NCBI GenBank assembly: GCA_016880395.1
Contig: JAEHDN010000006.1
Span: 1 to 8,837 of the forward strand
Source of the DNA: Candidatus Eiseniibacteriota bacterium
GTDB taxonomy: Bacteria; Eisenbacteria; RBG-16-71-46; SZUA-252
DNA: 8,837 bases
Direction of reading: 5' to 3'
The notes under the pieces are model-generated. The model had not been told where the DNA came from and made no database searches. It worked only from the letters and a program-made list of their open reading frames with translations. Each line of letters starts with the position of its first letter. The first letter of the stretch is position 1. The position numbers and the translations under genes were made by a program. Shown piece after piece: positions 1-6,203 of the stretch.

Positions 1-87
1 CGGGACTACGGGACCTGGATCTGGTGCCTGCTCGTGCTCGAGCAGTGGCACCGCACGTTCCTCGACGCCGACACCCGGCGCATCTAG
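1..87 (+). CDS. Asparagine synthase-like amidotransferase, C-terminal end only (cut by left edge)
   Basis: Frame 1 is open from the first base to a TAG at 85-87 and encodes 28 residues beginning RDYGTWIWCLLVLEQWHRTF. This aligns without gaps to the C-terminus of the next gene (RDFAPFLWGILMLEHWGRRF) and resembles the end of the 6204-8102 gene (YYGVFLWNLMVLELWLRRHA). The aromatic W-x-x-L/M-x-L-E-x-W helix is the usual last helix of the asparagine synthase domain. I infer that a further full-length paralogue lies upstream and is truncated only by the window. It ends 14 bases before the next start, so it probably belongs to the same operon. Whether its N-terminal glutaminase domain is intact cannot be seen. 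Confidence 0.72.
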   Translation, partial: RDYGTWIWCLLVLEQWHRTFLDADTRRI

Positions 88-89
88 CC

Positions 90-95
90 GGAGAG
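90..95 (+). promoter_or_regulatory. Shine-Dalgarno GGAGAG for the asparagine synthase at 102
   Basis: GGAGAG lies six bases before the ATG at 102, a normal spacing. The reading frame is open further upstream (an ATG at 24), but that extension lies inside the preceding gene's coding end and would bury the catalytic cysteine. The motif together with the M-C-G-I-A-G start settles 102 as the start. Confidence 0.7.
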
Positions 96-101
96 CCTCC
101 C

Positions 102-1988
102 ATGTGCGGAATCGCGGGCATCGTCGACTATCGCAGACAGCCGTCCCTGGAGCTCCTGGGGCGGATGACCAACGCGATCCGCCACCGCGGACCCGACGGG
201 AACGGGTGCTATCACGACGGCCCGGTCGCCCTCGGTCACGCCCGGCTCGCCATCATCGACCTGGTCACGGGGGACCAGCCGATGTGGAGCGAGGACCGCT
301 CGACGGCCGTCGTCTTCAATGGGGAGATCTACAACTACCGCATCCTCCGCAAGGCGCTCGAGGCGCGCGGCCACGCGTTCCGGACCCAGAGCGACACCGA
401 GGTGATCCTCCGGGCATACGACGAGTACGGCGAGGACTGCGTCCGTCACCTCCGCGGCATGTTCGCGATCGCCCTCTGGGATCGCCGCACACAGTCGCTC
501 TTCCTAGCGCGCGACCGGGTGGGAATCAAGCCCCTCTACTACGCCTGGGACGGCCGGAGGCTCCTCTTCGGCTCGGAGATCAAGGCGCTCCTCGAGTCAC
601 CCGACCTCGACCGGACGATCGACCCGCTCGCGCTCGACGACTACCTGACCTATCTCTACGTGCCGGCGCCCAAGACGATCTACGCCAGCGTGCGGAAGCT
701 CCCGCCGGCGCACACCATGCGCGTCGACCGGAACGGTCTCCATCTGCGCGAGTACTGGGATCTCTCGTTCGAGCCGCGGCGCGACTGGACCGAGGACCGG
801 GCCGCGGAGGCGGTGGCCGCATCGCTCCGCGACTCGGTCGACTGCCATCTCATCAGCGACGTCCCGCTCGGCGCCTTCCTCTCGGGAGGCATCGACTCGA
901 GCGCCGTCGTGGCCACCATGGCGGGTCTCGTCGCCCATCCCGTGCAGACCGCGTCCATCGGCTTCGAGGAGGCCGCGTTCGACGAGCTGCCGTACGCGCG
1001 CGAGGTGGCGCGCCGGTTCCACACGCAGAGCCACGAGCGCGTCGTGGCCGCCCATGCCGCGCGGATCCTGGACGACCTCGCGTGGCACTACGACGAGCCG
1101 TTCGCGGACTCGTCGATGATCCCCACGTACTACGTCTCGGGAGTCGCGCGCGAGCGCGTGACGGTGGCCCTGTCGGGCGACGGCGGAGACGAGAACTTCG
1201 CAGGCTACCGGCGCTACAAGTTCGACGTGTTCGAGAATCGGATCCGGTCGCTCCTGCCGCGCGGCTTCCGCCGCCCGGTATTTGGCGCCCTGGGCCGGGC
1301 GTACCCCAAGGCCGACTGGCTCCCGCGCGTGTTCCGCGGCAAGACCCTGCTCACGAACCTGTCGCTCGACCACGAGCGCGCGTACGGGCACACGATGAGC
1401 TGGTTCACGCCGGCCATGAAGCGAGCCCTCTACCGGCCCGAGGCGCTCGCGCCGATCCGGGACTACGACGCGCACTCGGTCCTCCAGACCTGGTTCGACC
1501 GGACGAAGGGCTGGGATCCGCTCTCCCGCATCCAGTACGTCGACATCAAGACGTACCTCGTGGACGACATCCTCACCAAGGTCGACCGGGCGAGCATGGC
1601 CCATTCGCTCGAGGTGCGCGTGCCGCTGCTCGATCACGAGTTCATGGAGCTCGCGGCCTCGATGCCCGCCTCCTACAAGCTCCGGAACGGAGAGGGGAAG
1701 CACATCTTCAAGCGCGCGCTCGCGCCGATCCTCCCGCGCGAGATCATGGATCGTCCGAAGATGGGGTTCGCGATCCCGCTCGCGGACTGGTTCCGTGGGG
1801 AGCTGAAGCCGGTCTTCGAGTCGGCCGTCTTCGCCCCCGACGCGTTCGTGGCGGAGCGATTCCGTCCCGAGGAGATCCGGCGGATGTGGGCGCTCCACCA
1901 GCGCGGCGCGCGCGATTTCGCGCCGTTCCTCTGGGGGATCCTCATGCTCGAGCACTGGGGTCGGCGCTTCCTCCGGCGGGCGTCGTGA
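102..1988 (+). CDS. asnB: Glutamine-hydrolysing asparagine synthase / exosortase A-type amidotransferase
   Basis: A 628-residue two-domain amidotransferase. The N-terminal GATase class II (Ntn) domain starts MCGIAG, so Cys2 becomes the nucleophile after Met removal. It keeps RHRGPDG (27-33), GHARLAI (45-51, Arg48), NGEIYN (73-78) and SDTEV (97-101), the glutamine-binding set. The ATP-pyrophosphatase synthase domain has the PP-loop SGGIDSS (261-267), SGDGGDE (358-364), a DRASMAHSLEVRVPLLD stretch (495-511) and GKHIFK (532-537). Lys533 aligns with the catalytic Lys of E. coli AsnB. All residues needed for both half-reactions appear present. Length and wording (for example PTYYVSG followed by ARERVTVALSGDGGDENFAGYRRY motifs) match what I remember of exosortase A system-associated amidotransferase 1 (TIGR03108), which sits in polysaccharide loci and probably amidates a sugar acid or precursor rather than making bulk asparagine. 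That substrate is inference. Its TGA overlaps the GTG of the next gene. Confidence 0.93.
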   Translation: MCGIAGIVDYRRQPSLELLGRMTNAIRHRGPDGNGCYHDGPVALGHARLAIIDLVTGDQPMWSEDRSTAVVFNGEIYNYRILRKALEARGHAFRTQSDTEVILRAYDEYGEDCVRHLRGMFAIALWDRRTQSLFLARDRVGIKPLYYAWDGRRLLFGSEIKALLESPDLDRTIDPLALDDYLTYLYVPAPKTIYASVRKLPPAHTMRVDRNGLHLREYWDLSFEPRRDWTEDRAAEAVAASLRDSVDCHLISDVPLGAFLSGGIDSSAVVATMAGLVAHPVQTASIGFEEAAFDELPYAREVARRFHTQSHERVVAAHAARILDDLAWHYDEPFADSSMIPTYYVSGVARERVTVALSGDGGDENFAGYRRYKFDVFENRIRSLLPRGFRRPVFGALGRAYPKADWLPRVFRGKTLLTNLSLDHERAYGHTMSWFTPAMKRALYRPEALAPIRDYDAHSVLQTWFDRTKGWDPLSRIQYVDIKTYLVDDILTKVDRASMAHSLEVRVPLLDHEFMELAASMPASYKLRNGEGKHIFKRALAPILPREIMDRPKMGFAIPLADWFRGELKPVFESAVFAPDAFVAERFRPEEIRRMWALHQRGARDFAPFLWGILMLEHWGRRFLRRAS

Positions 1989-3193
1989 GGGTCCTGGTCT
2001 TCACATCGCTCTTCCCGAACAACGTCTGGCCGTACCAGGGAGTGTTCGTGATGGAGCGCGTGGCGCACCTAGCGCGCATCCCTGGGGTCGAGGCGCGCGT
2101 CGTGGCCCCGGTCCCGTACTATCCGCCGCTTCCCGGTTGGCGCGGCGCCTACCGGCGCATCGCGGAGCGGGAGGAGATCGCGGGGCTCCGTGTGGAGCAC
2201 CCGCGGTACGCGATGATCCCGAAGGTAGCCTCCCGCTGGCACGGCGCGCTTCTCTACCGCGCGCTCCGCGCCCGCGTGGAGCGTCTGCGTCGCGAATTTC
2301 CGTTCGACGTGATCGACGCGCACTATCTCTACCCGGACGCGTATGCGGCTGTGCGGATCGGAAAGGACCTCGGCGTGCCGGTCGTCTCCTCGGCGCGGGG
2401 AAGCGACGTGAACCTGATCGGCAGGATGCCGTCGCTCGCGCCTATGGTGCGGGAGGTTCTCCTCGAGTCGAGGCGGCTCGTCGCGGTCTCCGCCGCGCTC
2501 GGCGAGGCCATGCGCGAGCTGGGCGCTCCCGATGTCGCCGTGATCCCGAACGGCGTGGACGCGTCGACGTTCCATCCCATGGACCGCGCGCGGGCGCGGC
2601 GCGATCTCGGCCTGACCGAGGGGCCGGTGCTCCTCTCCGTGGGGAACCTCGTGCGGAACAAGGGAATGGACCGGCTCCTCCGCGCCCTCGCGCGCGCGTC
2701 GGCGGAGAGCGCCTCGAGCGACGCCTCGCGAGCGACGCTCCTCATCGTCGGCCGCGGGCCGGAGGAGACGCGGCTCCGCCGCCTCGCGACGGACCTTGGC
2801 CTCGGGGCGCGCGTGCGCTTCGCGGGCGTCGTGCCGCACGAGTCGCTCGCATCCTGGTACGCGGCCGCCGACCTCTTCTGCCTCGCGACGGAGCGCGAGG
2901 GATGGCCCAACGCCGTGCTGGAATCGCTTGCCTGCGGGACGCCGGTGCTCGCGACCCGCGTCGGGGGCGTCCCCGAGATCCTCCGACGCGATCGCCTCGG
3001 GCTGATGGTCGAGCCGGGGGACGAGCCCTTTGCGAGCGCGCTCACCGACGCGCTCGCGCGCGTCTGGGATCGCTCCGAGATCGCGCGGTTCGCCGCGGGG
3101 CACACCTGGGAGGCGGCGGCCCGCGCCGCCCTCGGCGTGCTGGAGAGTGCGATCGGTGCCGCCCGTCCGAGGGAGGCCCGCGTTGCATCCTGA
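1985..3193 (+). CDS. Glycosyltransferase family 4 (GT-B fold)
   Basis: 402 residues, the usual length for a GT4 retaining glycosyltransferase that moves a sugar from a nucleotide donor to a lipid-linked acceptor at the inner face of the cytoplasmic membrane. The N-terminal acceptor domain begins MRVLVFTSLFPN, with FVMERVAHL (21-29), DAHYLYPDAYAA (111-122) and SARGSDVN (136-143). The C-terminal donor domain has PNGVD (188-192), LSVGNLVRNKG (217-227), IVGRGPEE (254-261) and the EX7E pair Glu305/Glu313 in EGWPNAVLESLACGTPV, followed by GGVPEI (327-332). The frame is open far upstream (to 104), but that part overlies the asparagine synthase gene in another frame and is an artefact of high GC. The GTG at 1985 gives the expected family N-terminus and a GTGA overlap with the preceding stop. 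Very similar GT4 proteins occur in exosortase A polysaccharide loci (from memory). The sugar transferred cannot be told. Confidence 0.9.
   Translation: MRVLVFTSLFPNNVWPYQGVFVMERVAHLARIPGVEARVVAPVPYYPPLPGWRGAYRRIAEREEIAGLRVEHPRYAMIPKVASRWHGALLYRALRARVERLRREFPFDVIDAHYLYPDAYAAVRIGKDLGVPVVSSARGSDVNLIGRMPSLAPMVREVLLESRRLVAVSAALGEAMRELGAPDVAVIPNGVDASTFHPMDRARARRDLGLTEGPVLLSVGNLVRNKGMDRLLRALARASAESASSDASRATLLIVGRGPEETRLRRLATDLGLGARVRFAGVVPHESLASWYAAADLFCLATEREGWPNAVLESLACGTPVLATRVGGVPEILRRDRLGLMVEPGDEPFASALTDALARVWDRSEIARFAAGHTWEAAARAALGVLESAIGAARPREARVAS
3171..3176 (+). promoter_or_regulatory. Possible Shine-Dalgarno GGGAGG ahead of the second glycosyltransferase
   Basis: GGGAGG lies inside the last codons of the first glycosyltransferase. 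It is six bases before an in-frame TTG at 3183 but 21 bases before the ATG at 3198. If used, it would favour the TTG start, adding five residues (LHPEP before the Met) and an 11-base overlap with the upstream gene. Purine runs like this are common in such GC-rich DNA, so it may be chance. Confidence 0.35.
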
Positions 3194-3197
3194 GCCG

Positions 3198-4517
3198 ATG
3201 CCGGCCGGCGGGGCGCCCACGGACGCGGGGGCGCTGCCGCGGGGATTCAAGGTCCTGCACGTGCTCGACCACAGCCTGCCGCTCCACGCCGGCTATTCGT
3301 TCCGGACCGCATCGATCCTCCATGCCCAGCGGGAGCAGGGGATGGATCCGGTCGCGGTGACCTCTCCGAAGCACGAGGAGAGCTGGAAGAAGCCGACCTC
3401 TCCAGTCGAAACGATCGAGGGTATACGCTACTACCGGACCGGCGCCGTACCGGCTAGGCCGATCCCGCTCGCTACGGAGATCGCGCTCATGGGGGCGCTC
3501 GAGCGGAGGATTCGCGAGGTGGCGCGAACGGAGCGCGTGGATCTGATCCATGCGCACTCCCCGGTCCTGTGCGCCGTGCCCGCGCTTCGGGCTGGACGCG
3601 CGCTGGGCCTCCCGGTCGTGTACGAGGTCCGCGCGTTCTGGGAGGACGCGGCGGTGGATCACGGGACCGATCGCGTCGGGTCGATCCGCTACCGGACGAT
3701 CCGCGCGGTCGAGACCTGGGCTTGCCGGAGCGCCGATCGCGTGGTCGTGATCTGCGGCGCCATGGTCGACGAGCTGGAGCGGCGCGGCCTCGACCGCTCG
3801 GCCATCGACATCTCCTGGAACGGCATCGACCCTGGCTCGTTCCAGCCAGGGGAGCCCGACCACGAGTTCGCGCGCGAGCACGGGCTCGTGGGGAAGCGGG
3901 TCCTGGGCTTCATCGGCTCGTTCTACGGCTACGAAGGGCTGGAGCTCCTGGTCTCCGCAATGGGCATGCTGCGGAGCCGTCACGAGGACCTGCGCCTGCT
4001 CCTGGTTGGTGGCGGGCCGCGCGAGAATGCGCTCCGGGAGCAGATCCGGCGCGAAGGATTGGAGCAGGTCGTGGTGTTGCCGGGTAGAATCCCGAAAGAG
4101 CGGATCCCGGGGCTCTATGGGTTGGTTGACATTTTGGTCTATCCCCGTTATTCTACAAGGCTTACAGAGTTGGTGACTCCCCTGAAGCCGCTCGAGGCCA
4201 TGGCGATGGGCAAGCCCTTGGTGGCCAGCGACATCGGGGGGCATCGCGAGCTGATCCAGCAGCGCCGCACGGGCCTCCTCTTCTCGCCCGGCAGCGTGCC
4301 CGCCCTGGCTCTGGCGATCGAAACCGTCCTGGATGACGGAGCACTCCGTGCCGATCTCGTCCGTGAGGGGCGAGCTTGGGTGGAGACCAACCGGGCCTGG
4401 AGCCTGACGACCGCGGTGTACCAGACAGTGTACGCGCGGGCGCGGGAGCGGGCCGCGCGCAGAGGGGCAGACGCGTGGAAACGGCGACGAGACGGCCAGA
4501 CGGCGGGGGCACGGTGA
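3198..4517 (+). CDS. Exosortase A-associated (Daro_2409-type) glycosyltransferase, GT4
   Basis: 439 residues with a GT-B fold. After a 16-residue extension (MPAGGAPTDAGALPRG) the core begins FKVLHVLDHSLPLHAGYSFR (17-36). It continues with TSPKHE (55-60), HAHSPVL (118-124), EVRAFWEDAAVDHGT (143-157), GFIGSFYGYEGLELL (237-251), VGGGP (270-274), RLTELVTPLKPLEAMAMG (321-338) and SDIGGHRELI (344-353). This run matches what I remember of TIGR04063, the PEP-CTERM/exosortase A-associated Daro_2409 glycosyltransferases, which makes it the best marker of locus type here. The expected role is adding a sugar to the lipid-linked repeat unit; donor and acceptor are unknown. The start is uncertain: ATG at 3198 lies four bases after the upstream stop, while TTG at 3183 has a better-spaced GGGAGG. 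Longer upstream extensions in frame lie within the previous gene and are not credible. A patch at about 4116-4178 uses atypical codons. The stop overlaps the next GTG. Confidence 0.9.
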   Translation: MPAGGAPTDAGALPRGFKVLHVLDHSLPLHAGYSFRTASILHAQREQGMDPVAVTSPKHEESWKKPTSPVETIEGIRYYRTGAVPARPIPLATEIALMGALERRIREVARTERVDLIHAHSPVLCAVPALRAGRALGLPVVYEVRAFWEDAAVDHGTDRVGSIRYRTIRAVETWACRSADRVVVICGAMVDELERRGLDRSAIDISWNGIDPGSFQPGEPDHEFAREHGLVGKRVLGFIGSFYGYEGLELLVSAMGMLRSRHEDLRLLLVGGGPRENALREQIRREGLEQVVVLPGRIPKERIPGLYGLVDILVYPRYSTRLTELVTPLKPLEAMAMGKPLVASDIGGHRELIQQRRTGLLFSPGSVPALALAIETVLDDGALRADLVREGRAWVETNRAWSLTTAVYQTVYARARERAARRGADAWKRRRDGQTAGAR

Positions 4518-6184
4518 AGACCGCGTCGTCCATCTCGCGTGCGGAGATCGCGCAGATCCTGCGCTGCCCGCGATGCCGCGGGACCCTGGAGGTTCGCGAG
4601 GACCTGCTCGGCTGCGATGCCTGTCGTCTCGCGTTCGCGACCAAGCCCGGCAGCCTCCCCATCTACGACCTCTTCATCGACGAGGAGACCGACCAGCTCG
4701 GCCGCGATCCTCGCCAGGTCTGGAATCGTCCCGAGTTCGAGCGGAACTACGAGTTCACGGGCTACCATGAATCGGGGATCGAGTTCGATCGCGCCCTCGG
4801 CTATCCCGAGGAGGTCAGTCGCTTCCTCTTCGACCGGGTGAAGAAACGGATGGTGAAATGGGTGCGCCCGGGGCCGGGTCACGCGATCCTCGACGTCGGC
4901 TGCGGCGCCGGCTACTTCCTGACGATGATCCGCGACCGGTACCGCGAAGAGGGCCAGGAACCCACGGTGGTGGGGATCGACATCTCGGCCCATCAGGTCT
5001 CCTACATGGCCGAGCGAATGGGCCGGGAGGGCGTTCCCCGGGTGATCGCGGCCACGGGCAACGGCGAATTCCTCCCGTTCGCGGACGAGTCCTTCGATCT
5101 CGTCACGTGCAGCGAGGTGATCGAGCACATCCGCAATCCCAAGCGCGCACTCGAGGAGATGCGCCGGGTGCTCAAGCCAATGGGGATGCTGCTCTTGAGC
5201 ACGCCATCCATGAGCGCGCAGAAGGGATGGTCACAGATCCTTCTTCCCGCCACGTCCTTGGTCAAGTTCCTCACCCGGTACAAGTCCAGGCACAGTGTGC
5301 CGGAGAGCTACGACGTACCCTGGTTCTCCAAGGAGTTCCGCGAGACCATCCTTTCAGCAGGCATCACGATCCAGGAATTCGAGCACAACGCGGTCATTCC
5401 GCACCCGTACCACTTCATCTTCCTGCCGAGGCCGCTCGTGAAGCCGACGGTGGCGTTCTTCGGGGTCGTTGACCGGACAATGAAATGGGCGCTCAATCCG
5501 CTCGCGCTCCACTTCGTCGTCCGGGCCTCGCGCATGCTCGCGCTCGCGCTCCTCGGGACGGCGCTGATCGCGGCTCCGCTCCCGGCGCGGCTGGGAGTCC
5601 TGCCCGCATCCGCACAGACGATCGCCGACGACGACTGGCTGAATCGTGACTATTTCACCCGGGGCACGGACGGGTTCACAGCGGAGCTGCTCGCGAACGC
5701 GGAACGGAACCATCTCGCCCAAGAGAACTTCTGGAAGAAGTACAAGGGTGGCGAGCTCCAGTACGCCCTCGACGACCTGAAATACGTGCTCCTCGTCTTT
5801 CCGAACCATCCGCGCGCCCTTCACCTGATGACGATGGTTTGCAAGGCCATGAAGGATTCCACCACGCCTATTGTCTACTTCGAGAAGGCGACCCGGCTGT
5901 TCCCGAGCCAACCCTACACGTTCGCACAGTACGGGGCCTACCTCATCCAGACCGGCGAGACCGAGGCGGGTATCGCGCGACTCAAGGATGCCCTGCGACT
6001 GAACCCCAATTTGACCTACGCCCTCGGGCTCCTCGCCGAGGCTCAGAAACGGCAGCACTCGGCTGGGTCCGTCAGGTCCACGAGCCCCACCGCGCCTGCG
6101 CCCGGAGCCGCTCCGTCCGCGGCCGCGCCAAAGCCCCCGACGGGAACCCCTTCCGGGTCCACGCCTGGGGCAACCGTCCGCTGA
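4514..6184 (+). CDS. Fusion: zinc-ribbon SAM methyltransferase + signal-like segment + TPR domain
   Basis: A 556-residue open frame with three parts. (1) A Trm112-like zinc ribbon with C18-x2-C21 and C34-x2-C37, then a class I SAM-dependent methyltransferase: motif I ILDVGCGAGYF (125-135), the acidic strand-2 end VVGIDIS (152-158), FDLVTCSEVIEHI (194-206) and LLLSTPS (226-232). The methyltransferase fold appears to end near LHFVVRASR (332-340). (2) A hydrophobic segment 341-367 (MLALALLGTALIAAPL..., ending ASA before Gln368) that looks like a Sec signal peptide with an AxA site. (3) About three TPR units (roughly 407-505, e.g. YFEKATRLFPSQPYTFAQYG and GIARLKDALRLNPN), then an Ala/Pro/Ser/Thr-rich tail (515-556). 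No stop separates the parts. GTG at 4514 was chosen because it forms GTGA with the preceding stop and puts the zinc ribbon close to the N-terminus; the frame is open further upstream over the previous gene. The methyltransferase probably methylates a sugar or lipid-linked intermediate (inference). The TPR part, if translocated, would be periplasmic. It could also be two genes, with an internal start at 5534 or 5480. Confidence 0.82.
   Translation: MKTASSISRAEIAQILRCPRCRGTLEVREDLLGCDACRLAFATKPGSLPIYDLFIDEETDQLGRDPRQVWNRPEFERNYEFTGYHESGIEFDRALGYPEEVSRFLFDRVKKRMVKWVRPGPGHAILDVGCGAGYFLTMIRDRYREEGQEPTVVGIDISAHQVSYMAERMGREGVPRVIAATGNGEFLPFADESFDLVTCSEVIEHIRNPKRALEEMRRVLKPMGMLLLSTPSMSAQKGWSQILLPATSLVKFLTRYKSRHSVPESYDVPWFSKEFRETILSAGITIQEFEHNAVIPHPYHFIFLPRPLVKPTVAFFGVVDRTMKWALNPLALHFVVRASRMLALALLGTALIAAPLPARLGVLPASAQTIADDDWLNRDYFTRGTDGFTAELLANAERNHLAQENFWKKYKGGELQYALDDLKYVLLVFPNHPRALHLMTMVCKAMKDSTTPIVYFEKATRLFPSQPYTFAQYGAYLIQTGETEAGIARLKDALRLNPNLTYALGLLAEAQKRQHSAGSVRSTSPTAPAPGAAPSAAAPKPPTGTPSGSTPGATVR
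5534..5614 (+). other. Signal-peptide-like segment inside the methyltransferase-TPR frame
   Basis: Codons 341-367 of the fused frame begin with ATG at 5534. They are preceded by two arginines (Arg337, Arg340), carry a hydrophobic core LALALLGTALIAAPL and end PASA before Gln, a good signal peptidase I pattern. In the fused protein this would be a transmembrane anchor or an internal cleavage site, with the methyltransferase in the cytoplasm and the TPR outside. If translation also starts at 5534, it would be a classic N-terminal signal peptide for a 216-residue TPR protein. No clear Shine-Dalgarno lies ahead of 5534 (the preceding bases are ccgggcctcgcgc), nor ahead of the other in-frame ATG at 5480. 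Confidence 0.6.
6056..6181 (+). other. Low-complexity Ala/Pro/Ser/Thr/Gly tail of the TPR protein
   Basis: The last 42 codons encode mostly Ala, Pro, Ser, Thr and Gly (e.g. TAPAPGAAPSAAAPKPPTG). The stretch has no predicted helix and only a few charged residues. It looks like a disordered C-terminal linker of the kind seen on periplasmic or envelope proteins. Nothing more can be said of its function. Confidence 0.6.
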
Positions 6185-6203
6185 GATCAGGCTTCATTCA
6201 TAG

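Noticed and set aside
1903..1924. GC-rich inverted repeat (ggcgcg ... cgcgcc) resembling a hairpin
   Set aside because: It lies within the conserved C-terminal coding region of the asparagine synthase, has no T-tract, and such short GC palindromes are expected by chance at this composition.
104..1984. Very long open frame overlying the asparagine synthase gene and continuous with the first glycosyltransferase
   Set aside because: The translation is Arg/Pro/Gly-rich and matches nothing. The same bases encode a clear AsnB in another frame, and only the part after 1985 has family motifs.
5480..5483. ATGA that could be a stop/start overlap between a frameshifted methyltransferase and the TPR protein
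   Set aside because: The TGA lies in a different frame from the methyltransferase. That frame has another TGA at 5439-5441, and the methyltransferase frame stays sensible through LHFVVRASR, so no frameshift is needed.
6185..6203. Short intergenic gap before the third asparagine synthase as a possible promoter or terminator
   Set aside because: At 19 bases it is too short for either, shows no hairpin or T-run, and holds only a weak CAGG.
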